A DNA stretch of 64,000 bases from Pedococcus sp. 5OH_020 (GTDB lineage Bacteria; Actinomycetota; Actinomycetes; Actinomycetales; Dermatophilaceae), in assembly GCF_027812955.1 (NCBI RefSeq), contig NZ_JAPYZV010000006.1:62001-126000 (forward strand). The letters run 5' to 3'. Within the stretch, counting starts at the first letter, position 1; every line of letters begins with the position of its first letter. A model generated the notes under the pieces. That model was not told the origin of the DNA. It searched no databases and was given only the letters and a program-made list of their open reading frames with translations. The translations under genes were made by a program, and so were the position numbers. This document shows, in pieces, positions 16,704 through 24,969 of the stretch.

Positions 16704-18011
16704 ATGCCAGCACCACGCCGCGCCGTCATCGGGAGCGGGATCGCCGGGCTTGCCGCCGCTCATGTGCTCAGCACGCGAGGGCCGGTGACCCTGTACGAGG
16801 CCGACAACAGGCTGGGAGGGCACGCCGACACCCACCGGGTCCACGTCGCCGGCCGCACCGTCCAGGTCGACACCGGGTTCATCGTGCACAACGACCGGAC
16901 CTACCCGACGCTGCTTCGGCTCTTCGGCGAGCTGGGCATTGCGACCCAGGAGTCGGACATGTCCATGTCGGTGCGCTGCGACGAGGCAGGGCTCGAGTAC
17001 GCCGGCGGCAAGGGCGCCCGAGGTCTCTTCCCCAGGCCGGTAAACCTGACCACACCCGCCTACCTGCGACTGCTGGGCGAGGTCCGGCGGTTCCACCACG
17101 AGGCTCGGGCGGTGTTGCTGCTCGGTGACAGCGACACCGAACGCGACCAGACGCTGGCGGAGCTGGCGGAACGATGCGGTCTCAGCGGCTACTTCCGGCG
17201 GTACTTCCTGGAGCCGGTGGTGGCGGCGGTCTGGTCGTGCGACCCCGCAGTGGCGCTCGAGTACCCGGCTCGGTACCTCTTCGAGTTCCTGCACCACCAT
17301 GGGATGCTCACCGTCTTCGGCTCGCCCACCTGGCGCACGGTCGTAGGCGGTTCCGCACGGTACGTGGAGCGGTTGGCCGCCGGGCTGGACGACATCCGGC
17401 TCAGTGCCGGCGTCACGTCGGTGCGCGAGACCGACGGTCGTGTTGTCGTGCGGGACGCGACCGGCGGACAGGAGAGCTTTGCCGACGTCGTCGTCGCCAC
17501 GCACCCCCACCAAGCGCTGGCGATGCTCGCGGAACCCACCCAGGCACAGAGCGAGGTTCTGGCGGCGATCCCCTACTCGCACAACGTGGCACAGCTCCAC
17601 ACGGACGAGTCGGTCCTGCCCCGGAGCTCCGGCGCCCGGGCGTCCTGGAACTACCTGCGGCGCCCCGCGGGCGACGGGGCGGGCGTCCTCGTCACGTACG
17701 ACCTGACCCGGCTGCAGCGGCTCCACCTGAGCGGCACTCGACTCCTGCTGACCCTGAACGGCACCGACGTGGTGGACCCCAGCCTGGTCATCGACACCAT
17801 GCACTACGAGCACCCGTTGTACACGCCCCGTTCCGTGGCGGCCCAGCGCCGGCTACCGGAGATCGACACCCCGCACGTGGCCTTCGCCGGCGCTTACCAC
17901 GGCTGGGGCTTCCACGAGGACGGCGCGAGGTCGGGGGTCCGGGCCGCGGCGGCCCTCGGCGTCGGCTGGGACGCGGCGGTACGCGCGTCGCAGGAGCAGG
18001 TACTCGCCTGA
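16704..18011 (+). CDS. FAD-dependent oxidoreductase, amine-oxidase fold (COG2907 type)
   Basis: This 435-residue flavoprotein has an N-terminal Rossmann motif AVIGSGIAGLAAAHVL and the FAD-contact segment GGHADTHRV typical of flavin amine oxidases and desaturases. It also has VDTGFIVHNDRTYP and a C-terminal AGAYHGWGFHEDGARSG that closes the FAD site. Proteins of this type accompany cyclopropane-fatty-acid-synthase-like methylases and DUF1365 in many bacteria, where they are thought to oxidise or desaturate the modified acyl chain; that role is inferred from context. It is the first gene of a four-gene operon, divergent from the KimA-like transporter, and its stop overlaps the next start. Confidence 0.88.
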   Translation: MPAPRRAVIGSGIAGLAAAHVLSTRGPVTLYEADNRLGGHADTHRVHVAGRTVQVDTGFIVHNDRTYPTLLRLFGELGIATQESDMSMSVRCDEAGLEYAGGKGARGLFPRPVNLTTPAYLRLLGEVRRFHHEARAVLLLGDSDTERDQTLAELAERCGLSGYFRRYFLEPVVAAVWSCDPAVALEYPARYLFEFLHHHGMLTVFGSPTWRTVVGGSARYVERLAAGLDDIRLSAGVTSVRETDGRVVVRDATGGQESFADVVVATHPHQALAMLAEPTQAQSEVLAAIPYSHNVAQLHTDESVLPRSSGARASWNYLRRPAGDGAGVLVTYDLTRLQRLHLSGTRLLLTLNGTDVVDPSLVIDTMHYEHPLYTPRSVAAQRRLPEIDTPHVAFAGAYHGWGFHEDGARSGVRAAAALGVGWDAAVRASQEQVLA

Positions 18012-18742
18012 TGAAGGCGTCCCTGACCACCCGCATCTACGCGACGTCGGTTGCCCATGCTCGCTCCGAGCCCGTGCGGCACTCCTTCCGGCACCGCAGC
18101 CACACCTGGCTCGTCGACCTCGACGACCTCCCGAGGCTGGGGATCCTCGGCCCCCTGGGCCGGTTCCTGCCCCGGGACCACCTCGGTTCTGGGGCGGGGA
18201 CCCTGCGGGGGAACCTCGAGGCCTACCTGGACACGCAGGGGGTGACCCTTCAAGGCGGCCAGGTGCGGATGCTCGCCATGCCGCGTGTCCTCGGAGCCGT
18301 CTTCAACCCCATCTCGGTGTACTGGTGCCACGGTCCGCAGGGAGAGCTGCGCTGCACTGTGGTCGAGGTCCACAACACCTACGGTGACCGGCACGCCTAT
18401 CTTGTCCACCCGGACGAGCGCGGGCGCGCCGAGGTCGACAAGACGCTCTACGTCAGTCCCTTCAACGACGTCTCGGGGTACTACCGACTGACCGTGCCGG
18501 AGCCTGACGACCGTCTGCGCCTTCAGGTCGTCCTGGAGCGGCCTGGACGGGACCCCTTCGTCGCGACGGTCAGCGGGCGGTCCCTGCCAGTCACCGCCGG
18601 GACCGTCCTGCGTCTGGCCGTCAGGCAGCCGCTGGAGCCGCTCGCCGTGTCCGCACGGATCCGGGTGCACGGCGTCCGCCTGTGGCTGCGGCGCCTACCG
18701 GTCCACCCCCGCCCGACCCATCACCAGGAGGCAGTCCAGTGA
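18011..18742 (+). CDS. DUF1365 family protein
   Basis: This 243-residue cytosolic protein matches DUF1365: an early SEPVRHSFRHRSHTWLVDLDDL, the conserved VFNPISVYWCHGPQGELRCTVVEVHNTYGDRHAYL, and FNDVSGYYRL. The family is almost always beside COG2907 oxidoreductases and CFA-type methylases, but its chemistry is not established. The ATG shares one base with the preceding TGA (TGATG), and its own TGA overlaps the next GTG. It clearly belongs to the lipid-modification operon. Confidence 0.88.
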   Translation: MKASLTTRIYATSVAHARSEPVRHSFRHRSHTWLVDLDDLPRLGILGPLGRFLPRDHLGSGAGTLRGNLEAYLDTQGVTLQGGQVRMLAMPRVLGAVFNPISVYWCHGPQGELRCTVVEVHNTYGDRHAYLVHPDERGRAEVDKTLYVSPFNDVSGYYRLTVPEPDDRLRLQVVLERPGRDPFVATVSGRSLPVTAGTVLRLAVRQPLEPLAVSARIRVHGVRLWLRRLPVHPRPTHHQEAVQ

Positions 18743-20079
18743 CCACCGCCACCGCACGCCTTGCCGGCCGGCCAGCAGTCGACCCCAGGCACTGGCCGCA
18801 CCTCGCAGTCCCCAGTCATAGCGTTCGTCGCGCGCTGCAGGCCCAGCTGGCGCAGACGTTGTTCCGGTCGATCGTCCGCAGGCTCCCGATGCGCGCCGAG
18901 CTCGCCGAGCGGGAGCTGATCGGGGGTGGCGCGCACGACTCCAGCGCTCCGGTGATGCGCCTGCGCCGCCCGGAGGCCTTCTTCGGAGCCGTCGGCGCGG
19001 ACGGGCTGATCGGGTTCGGAGAGTCCTACATGGCCGGAGACTGGGACTCGCCGGACCTCGGGCGCCTCCTGGGGGTCTTCGCGGCACAGCTCCCCACGCT
19101 CGTGCCGGCACCCTTGCAGCGCCTGCGCTCCCTCTACGTGGCGCGTCACCCCCGCTCCGAGCGGAACACGAGCACGAACACCCGCAGCAACATCGCCCGC
19201 CACTACGACCTGTCGAACGACCTGTTCGCCACGTTCCTCGACTCGACGCTGAGCTACTCCGCGGCGCTGTTCGACGGTCTGAGCACCATCGGCGAACCGC
19301 TGGCCGGGGAGTCCGTGACGGTCAGCCGGCCGGCCCAGCCGCAGAGCTGGGACGTCCTGTCCCGGGCGCAGGAGCACAAGATCGAGCGGATCCTCGACGC
19401 CGCGCGGGTGGGCGAAGGGACCCGTCTGCTCGAGATCGGCACGGGCTGGGGGGCGCTGGCGGTGAGCGCCGCCCGCCGCGGTGCGTCCGTCCTGACCGTC
19501 ACGCTCTCCAGCGAGCAGCAGGCTCTCGCCAGGGAGCGGGTGTCCGCCGCCGGGCTGAGCGACCGGGTCAGCGTGGAGCTGCTCGACTACCGCGCCGTAG
19601 AAGGCCGGTTCGACTCCATCGTCTCGGTCGAGATGGTCGAGGCGGTCGGGCACGACTACTGGCCCGAGTACTTCCGCACCCTGGAGCGTGCGCTGGCGCC
19701 CGGCGGGACGGTCGCCCTCCAGGCGATCACCATGCCCCACGAGCGGATGGTGGCGACTCGCGAGACCTATACCTGGATCAACAAGTACATCTTTCCCGGT
19801 GGCTTCCTGCCCTCGACCCAGGCCATCATCGACGTCACCCGCGACCACACCACGTTGCGCCTGGTGGACCGGCTCTCCTTCGGCCAGCACTACGCCGAGA
19901 CGCTGCGACTGTGGGACGAACGGTTCGTGGCCTCGCTCGACAGGGTGCACGCGCTCGGCTTCGACGAGGTCTTCGCGCGCATGTGGCACTTCTACCTGGA
20001 GTACTCGCGGGCCGGCTTCACCTCCGGGTACCTCGACGTGCAACAGCTCGTGCTTCGGCGGGCAGAGGGCGCGACATGA
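18739..20079 (+). CDS. Cyclopropane-fatty-acid-synthase-type SAM-dependent methyltransferase
   Basis: This 446-residue enzyme has an N-terminal lipid-binding part with LIGFGESYMAGDW, then a class I methyltransferase core. Signatures are NIARHYDLSNDLFATFLD, YSAALF, the SAM-binding LLEIGTGWGALAVSAARRG and SVEMVEAVGHDYWPEYF with its conserved catalytic Glu and His. The segment TWINKYIFPGGFLPS is also characteristic. The enzyme transfers a methylene or methyl group to the double bond of a membrane phospholipid acyl chain. With an oxidoreductase and a DUF1295 reductase beside it, the product might be a methyl-branched or further oxidised fatty acid instead of a cyclopropane. AGGAGG lies 9 nt before the GTG. 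Confidence 0.9.
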   Translation: MTTATARLAGRPAVDPRHWPHLAVPSHSVRRALQAQLAQTLFRSIVRRLPMRAELAERELIGGGAHDSSAPVMRLRRPEAFFGAVGADGLIGFGESYMAGDWDSPDLGRLLGVFAAQLPTLVPAPLQRLRSLYVARHPRSERNTSTNTRSNIARHYDLSNDLFATFLDSTLSYSAALFDGLSTIGEPLAGESVTVSRPAQPQSWDVLSRAQEHKIERILDAARVGEGTRLLEIGTGWGALAVSAARRGASVLTVTLSSEQQALARERVSAAGLSDRVSVELLDYRAVEGRFDSIVSVEMVEAVGHDYWPEYFRTLERALAPGGTVALQAITMPHERMVATRETYTWINKYIFPGGFLPSTQAIIDVTRDHTTLRLVDRLSFGQHYAETLRLWDERFVASLDRVHALGFDEVFARMWHFYLEYSRAGFTSGYLDVQQLVLRRAEGAT

Positions 20080-20879
20080 CGGTCGACGGCTCGAACCTCC
20101 TCGTGGTGAGCGGTCTCTCGCTGCTGGCGGTCGTCGTCCTCATGACGCTCACCGCTCTGGTGGGCAGGCGCCAGGGCAGGGTCAGCGTCGTGGACACGGC
20201 GTGGGGGCTGGGCTTCGTGCTCGTCGCAGGCGTGGCCGCTGTGGCCGGCCACGGCTCCGGTCCGCGCCGTCTACTGCTGCTCGTCCTCGTCGCGCTCTGG
20301 GGCCTCAGGCTCGCGTGGCACATGCACCGGCGGAACTCCGGCAAGGGGGAGGACCCGCGGTACGCCGAGATGCTCGCGGAGCAGGCGGGCAACCCCACCC
20401 TCGTGGCAGTCCGCAAGGTGTACGGCGTCCAAGGTGTCTCTGTCTGGTTCGTGTCCCTGCCGATCCAGGTGAGCGCCGCCGCGGGCGGGGGACTCTGGCC
20501 CGTCGCTGCGCTCGGCGTGCTTCTGTGGGCGACCGGTCTGACGTTCGAGGCGGTCGGGGACCACCAGCTCGCACGGTTCAAGGCGGACCCGGTCACGCGG
20601 GGCACGGTCATGGACCGCGGACTGTGGGCGTGGACTCGGCATCCGAACTACTTCGGCGACGCCTGCGTCTGGTGGGGGATCTACCTCGTCTCGGCGAGCG
20701 CCTGGCCCGGCGTACTGACGGTCCTGTCGCCCGTGGCGATGACCTACTTCCTCGTCTTCGCGACCGGCGCCCGGCTCCTGGAGAGGCATCTGGCCCAGCG
20801 ACCCGGCTACGCCACGTACCGTCAGCGCACCAGCTACTTCCTGCCGCGGCCGCCGAGAGGGCCGTGGCGGGCGCACTAG
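20076..20879 (+). CDS. DUF1295 membrane protein (steroid 5-alpha-reductase-like family)
   Basis: This 267-residue integral membrane protein has about six helices. It carries the family signatures VDTAWGLGFVLVA near residue 45, LARFKADPVTRGTVMDRGLW and TRHPNYFGDACVWWGIYL near the C-terminus, which resemble the NADPH site of sterol and enoyl reductases. A reductase acting on the lipid made by the preceding methylase is a reasonable inference. The ATG overlaps the methylase TGA (ATGA). It is the last gene of the operon. Confidence 0.87.
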   Translation: MTVDGSNLLVVSGLSLLAVVVLMTLTALVGRRQGRVSVVDTAWGLGFVLVAGVAAVAGHGSGPRRLLLLVLVALWGLRLAWHMHRRNSGKGEDPRYAEMLAEQAGNPTLVAVRKVYGVQGVSVWFVSLPIQVSAAAGGGLWPVAALGVLLWATGLTFEAVGDHQLARFKADPVTRGTVMDRGLWAWTRHPNYFGDACVWWGIYLVSASAWPGVLTVLSPVAMTYFLVFATGARLLERHLAQRPGYATYRQRTSYFLPRPPRGPWRAH

Positions 20880-20888
20880 AGTCCCGGC

Positions 20889-21311
20889 GTGGACTGCCTC
20901 TTCTGCCGGATCGTCGACAGCGCGGTACCGGCCACCGTCGTAGTGGACGAGCCCTTCGTGCTCGGCTTCCTGGACACCCGTCCCGTCTTCAAGGGACACG
21001 TGCTCCTGGTGCCCAAGATCCACGTCGACACGTTCCTCGACCTGCCGGCTGAGCTGCTGCCCGTACTGATGGGCGCCGCCCAGCGCCTGGCGACCGCCGT
21101 CGTGGCCGGCCTGGGGGCCCAGGGGTCCTTCGTCGCGATGAACAACGTCGTCTCCCAGTCCGTCCCGCACCTGCACGTCCATGTGGTGCCGCGGACCAAG
21201 GGCGACGGGCTGCGCGGGTTCTTCTGGCCACGCACGAGGTATGCCTCGGACGAGGAGGCCGCGACGTACGCGGCTCGCGTCGCCGCCGCGCTCCCCGTCC
21301 CGCCCGGCTGA
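20889..21311 (+). CDS. HIT family nucleotide-binding protein
   Basis: This 140-residue cytosolic protein carries the histidine triad HLHVHVVPR near residue 99, with CLFCRIVDSAVPATVV at the N-terminus and KGHVLLVPKIHV before the triad. HIT proteins hydrolyse nucleoside phosphoramidates or AMP-linked substrates; the precise substrate is unknown. The start is GTG, 9 nt after the DUF1295 stop, so it may be read from the same transcript. Confidence 0.92.
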   Translation: MDCLFCRIVDSAVPATVVVDEPFVLGFLDTRPVFKGHVLLVPKIHVDTFLDLPAELLPVLMGAAQRLATAVVAGLGAQGSFVAMNNVVSQSVPHLHVHVVPRTKGDGLRGFFWPRTRYASDEEAATYAARVAAALPVPPG

Positions 21312-21345
21312 GGGCACTGTCGGCATCGGCTGGGACGATGACGCG

Positions 21346-21843
21346 GTGAGGACCCACACCACGCTGCCGTCGCCGGTCGGTGACCTGACAGTCGTGGCCG
21401 AGTCGGGCAGCCTGGTCCGCCTCTCCATGGGCGGACCGAAGGGTGGTGTGGACGCGGGCGGCCTGGGCCGCCGGGACGACCGGGGTCTGGCCGCCGCGGT
21501 GAAGCAGCTGGAGGAGTACTTTCGCGGCTCGCGAACCACCTTCGAGCTCTCCTTGGCGCCCGAGGGGAACTCCTTCCAGCACAGAGTGTGGGAGCTGCTC
21601 ATGCAGATCCCGTACGGCCAGACCCGCAGCTACGGCGACCTGGCGCGCGCCTTGGGCGACGTGACGCTCAGCCAGGCCGTGGGCGCGGCGAACGGCCGTA
21701 ACCCCATCGCCATCGTCGTTCCCTGCCACCGGGTGATCGGTACGGACGGAAGCCTGGTCGGCTACGCAGGAGGTCTGGAGCGTAAACGCTTCCTCCTGGC
21801 GCTGGAGGAGTCGGCCGAGACCCGCGCAGGCAGGCTGTTCTGA
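21346..21843 (+). CDS. ogt: Methylated-DNA-protein-cysteine methyltransferase (Ogt/MGMT)
   Basis: This 165-residue protein removes alkyl groups from O6-alkylguanine by transferring them to its own Cys. The active-site motif IVVPCHRVIG is intact, as are FQHRVWELLMQIPYGQTRSYGDLA and VGAANGRNPIA. The length fits the Ogt class without an Ada regulatory domain. The start is GTG. It lies 34 nt after the HIT gene. Confidence 0.94.
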   Translation: MRTHTTLPSPVGDLTVVAESGSLVRLSMGGPKGGVDAGGLGRRDDRGLAAAVKQLEEYFRGSRTTFELSLAPEGNSFQHRVWELLMQIPYGQTRSYGDLARALGDVTLSQAVGAANGRNPIAIVVPCHRVIGTDGSLVGYAGGLERKRFLLALEESAETRAGRLF

Positions 21844-21971
21844 CCAGGGACGGGTGATGCCGGCGTGACGCCAGTCCGCTTTGCTCCTCGTCCGTTAGTG
21901 CCATCTTCGCGCGGCGCGGGTTCCGCAGCGGTGCCCGTGGGTCAAGGTCGTCCTGCGGAAGGGAGAGAAGT

Positions 21972-23297
21972 GTGAGGCTGCTCAGAGCCGGCGTTCTTGC
22001 GGCCACGGTCGCCGCGCTCGCTGTGCAGGGCGGGTCGGTGCTCCAGGCACGGTCCGCGGCAGAGCAGCTGCGGCCCCCGGTCCAGGCGCGGGCTGCGTCC
22101 CGTAGTCACCCCGCGGTGGCGCCCGACCACGCCGTGGCTCCGGTCCCGCCTCAGTGGTCCTTCGACGACGCCCGTGGCTCTCTCGCCTTGGGCCGAGTGC
22201 GACCGGTCGCCGCGGTGAGCCGCCCCGCGACAGCCACGACCGCCGGTGGACGGCCGCTGAGGCGCCCCCCGAAGAAGGCGGCGACCGGGACCGCTCCGCG
22301 AACCGGCAGTCCGCAGGCGGTGCTGGCGGCGGCCTACCGAGCGGCCCAGCGACGCTCCGACGCTGGTTGTCACCTGCCGGTGGACCTGCTGGCCGCCATC
22401 GGCCAGGTCGAGTCCGGCTCCGTCGGTGGACGGTCGGTGGACCGCGGGCATCGCGTCACGCCCGCGATCTACGGCCCACTCCTGGACGGCGGGCCCTTCG
22501 CGGTCGTCCGCGACACCGACGGCGGCCGCTACGACGGCGCGAGCGACTACGACCGCGCAGTGGGGCCGCTGCAGTTCCTGCCGGGGACCTGGGGCTGGGC
22601 AGGTCGGGACGGGGACGGCGACGGGCGCCGGGACCCGCAGAACGTCTATGACGCGGCTCTCGCCACTGCGGGGTACCTCTGCCAGGGCCGGAACCTCGCG
22701 CGGACTGGCGACCTGCGGTCGGCGGTCCTGTCCTACAACAACTCCGCGGCGTACCTGTCCACCGTCCTGGAATGGGTGACGTTCTTCGACCGGCACGGGC
22801 TGGCCGCTCTGGACGACGTGGCGTTCCGCGTGGGCTCCGGCGGTCGCGCCAGCGCCCTGGGCCCTGCTCCGACCTCGGGAACGAGCTCGACGGCCTCTGT
22901 CGGCGCTGTCTCCAAGGACCACCCGGCGGCTGCTGTCCCGGCGGCGACCTCGCGGCCTGCCTCGACGCCCCAGCCAGCACCATCGCCGACCAGCACGCCC
23001 ACCACCCCGCCGAAGCGGTCACCGGCCCCGGCTCCCTCACCCTCTCCCAGCAGCCCGTCTGACCCAGCGCCCACCACGCCTGCGCCGGACCCCACGACCA
23101 CCCCGCCACCGGCCCCCACGACCCCGGTGCCGGACCCCACCACGCCGGTTCCAGACCCCACGACCACGGTGCCGGACCCGGTCTCGAGCTCCACGGTGCC
23201 CAACCCCACAGTGCCGACAACGGCGGTGACGACAACCGCGGTGACGACAACGGCGGTGACGACAACCGCGGTGACCCAGACGAGCACGCCGGGCTGA
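21972..23297 (+). CDS. Secreted lytic transglycosylase-like protein with Pro/Thr-rich tail
   Basis: This 441-residue protein has an N-terminal signal sequence (MRLLRAGVLAATVAALAVQGGSV), a ~90-residue linker, then a lysozyme-like/transglycosylase domain at residues ~115-280. That domain contains LLAAIGQVESGSVG, whose Glu is the expected catalytic acid, and DRAVGPLQFLPGTWGWAGRD. It would cleave peptidoglycan glycan strands outside the membrane. The last ~130 residues are Pro/Thr/Ser-rich with PDPTTP-type repeats and four VTTTA-like units; they probably extend through the wall. The GTG has GGAGAGAAG just upstream. Confidence 0.87.
   Translation: MRLLRAGVLAATVAALAVQGGSVLQARSAAEQLRPPVQARAASRSHPAVAPDHAVAPVPPQWSFDDARGSLALGRVRPVAAVSRPATATTAGGRPLRRPPKKAATGTAPRTGSPQAVLAAAYRAAQRRSDAGCHLPVDLLAAIGQVESGSVGGRSVDRGHRVTPAIYGPLLDGGPFAVVRDTDGGRYDGASDYDRAVGPLQFLPGTWGWAGRDGDGDGRRDPQNVYDAALATAGYLCQGRNLARTGDLRSAVLSYNNSAAYLSTVLEWVTFFDRHGLAALDDVAFRVGSGGRASALGPAPTSGTSSTASVGAVSKDHPAAAVPAATSRPASTPQPAPSPTSTPTTPPKRSPAPAPSPSPSSPSDPAPTTPAPDPTTTPPPAPTTPVPDPTTPVPDPTTTVPDPVSSSTVPNPTVPTTAVTTTAVTTTAVTTTAVTQTSTPG
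23223..23275 (+). repeat. 15-bp tandem repeat encoding VTTTA units
   Basis: The unit GCGGTGACGACAACC/G is present in three full copies (23223, 23238, 23253) plus a partial fourth. It encodes the pentapeptide VTTTA at the end of the secreted transglycosylase-like protein. Copies differ only at the last base, so the array is recent or slippage-prone. Confidence 0.85.
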
Positions 23298-23406
23298 CCA
23301 CCCGCTGGGACGCGGACGTGATCCCGGTCGCACCGGGTGCACGCTGTCGAGGCAGCCGGCATACGTACGCAGCTATGGTGGTTGCAGTGAGAGCAACGCG
23401 TCACCG

Positions 23407-23439
23407 AGGACGGCGGACCCCAGCTGGGGTGGCCGTCCT
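23407..23439 (+). promoter_or_regulatory. Hairpin in the ndh leader (terminator or attenuator-like)
   Basis: AGGACGGC (23407-23414) pairs with GCCGTCCT (23432-23439), and inside it CCCC pairs with GGGG around an AGCT centre. TCGTCTTTC follows directly, then the ndh ribosome site AGGAG at 23451. It could terminate the upstream gene or act as a conditional terminator in the ndh leader. A second small inverted repeat (GTTGC...GCAAC) lies just upstream at about 23381-23397. Confidence 0.5.
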
Positions 23440-23464
23440 TCGTCTTTCACAGGAGAGTGTTGGT

Positions 23465-24886
23465 ATGTCGTCGCACCAGGTCCCCGGCCCGCCCCGTCAC
23501 CGTGTCGTCGTCATCGGCTCCGGCTTCGGCGGCCTGTTCGGCACCCAGGCCCTGAAACGGGCCGACGTGGATGTGACCCTGATCGCCAAGACCACGCACC
23601 ACCTGTTCCAGCCGCTGCTCTACCAGGTGGCGACCGGCATCCTGTCCGAGGGGGAGATCGCTCCCGCCACCCGTGAGGTGTTGGCGCACCAGCAGAATGC
23701 CACCGTCCTGCTCGGCGCCGTCACCCACATCGACCTCGCCGCCCGGACGGTCACTTCCCGGGTGCTGGACCGCGAGACCGTCACGCCGTACGACTCGCTG
23801 ATCGTCGCCGCCGGCGCAGGACAGTCGTACTTCGGCAACGACGAGTTCGCCCGTTACGCCCCGGGGATGAAGTCGATCGACGACGCCCTGGAGCTGCGTG
23901 GCCGGATCTTCGGCGCGTTCGAGTGGGCGGAGCTCGCCAGCACCCCCAAGGAGGTCCAGCGTCTGATGACCTTCGTGGTCGTGGGCGCCGGGCCCACCGG
24001 CGTCGAGATGGCGGGACAGATCGCCGAGCTCTCTCGGCGGACGCTGCGTCGGGACTTCCGCAAGATCGACACGAGCCGCGCCCGGATCGTCCTGCTCGAC
24101 GCGGCGCCCAGCGTGCTCTCCGCCTTCGGTGACCGGCTCGGCGCGAAGGCCGCAGAACGGCTCGAACAGATCGGCGTGGAGGTACAGCTCGGCGCCAAGG
24201 TGACCGGGGTCGACGCCACGGGGATCGACGTGCAGGACGCGGACGGCACGACCCGGCGCATCGAGTCCGTCTGCAAGGTGTGGGCGGCCGGCGTCCAGGC
24301 CTCCGAGCTGGGTGCCCAGCTCGCCGAGCAGTCCGGCGCGCCCCTCGACCGAGCGGGTCGGGTGTCGGTGAACGACGACCTCACGCTGCCGGGTCATCCC
24401 GAGGTCTTCGTCGTCGGCGACATGGCGTCGCTCAAGGGCTACCCCGGCGTGGCCCAGGTGGCGATCCAGGGCGCGAGGTACGCCGCGGACACCATCAGGC
24501 GGCGGCTGGACGGCAGGCCTGAGAAGGGGCCCTTCGAGTACCACGACAAAGGCTCCATGGCGACGATCTCACGCTTCAGCGCGGTGGCGTCCGTCGGCAG
24601 GCTGCGGTTCACCGGGTTCGTCGCCTGGGTGCTCTGGCTGGCGGTGCACCTCGTCTACATCATCGGCTTCAAGAACCGGCTGACCACCCTTCTGCACTGG
24701 GCCGTGAGCTTCCTCGGCCGGGGGCGCTCGGAGCGAACGGTGACCGAGCAGCAGGTGTTCGCACGTCTGGCCATCGAGCAGCTGGGGGAGGGGTATGCCC
24801 CCTCCCTGCCACGGGTGCCCAGCGACAGGAAGCCGCCGGCGCAGTCCGTCGCGCAGGCCCGCGAAGAGGGAAGCCGGGCGCTGTAG
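23465..24886 (+). CDS. ndh: Type II NADH dehydrogenase (NDH-2)
   Basis: This 473-residue flavoprotein oxidises NADH and reduces menaquinone at the inner membrane without pumping protons. It has the FAD motif VVVIGSGFGGLFGTQAL, the quinone-side segment HHLFQPLLYQVATG, the NADH motif FVVVGAGPTGVEMAGQI and VFVVGDMASLKG. A hydrophobic C-terminal part (GFVAWVLWLAVHLVYIIGF) fits the membrane-binding region. The ATG at 23465 has AGGAGA 9 nt upstream. The leader contains a terminator-like hairpin, suggesting regulated read-through. Confidence 0.94.
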   Translation: MSSHQVPGPPRHRVVVIGSGFGGLFGTQALKRADVDVTLIAKTTHHLFQPLLYQVATGILSEGEIAPATREVLAHQQNATVLLGAVTHIDLAARTVTSRVLDRETVTPYDSLIVAAGAGQSYFGNDEFARYAPGMKSIDDALELRGRIFGAFEWAELASTPKEVQRLMTFVVVGAGPTGVEMAGQIAELSRRTLRRDFRKIDTSRARIVLLDAAPSVLSAFGDRLGAKAAERLEQIGVEVQLGAKVTGVDATGIDVQDADGTTRRIESVCKVWAAGVQASELGAQLAEQSGAPLDRAGRVSVNDDLTLPGHPEVFVVGDMASLKGYPGVAQVAIQGARYAADTIRRRLDGRPEKGPFEYHDKGSMATISRFSAVASVGRLRFTGFVAWVLWLAVHLVYIIGFKNRLTTLLHWAVSFLGRGRSERTVTEQQVFARLAIEQLGEGYAPSLPRVPSDRKPPAQSVAQAREEGSRAL

Positions 24887-24915
24887 GCGCGTCGGCTTTG
24901 CGGCACCTGGTTCAG

Positions 24916-24943
24916 GACCCCTCGCGGCCGACCCCTCGCGGCC
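24916..24943. repeat. 14-bp perfect tandem duplication
   Basis: GACCCCTCGCGGCC occurs twice head to tail in the 83 nt between ndh and the first M16 gene. No function is evident. Confidence 0.8.
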
Positions 24944-24969
24944 GCCGCGGGTCGCCTAGGGTGACGCAC

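Noticed and set aside
23223-23275. Possible CRISPR-like or tandem regulatory array
   Set aside because: Units are 15 bp with no spacers and encode an in-frame pentapeptide repeat.
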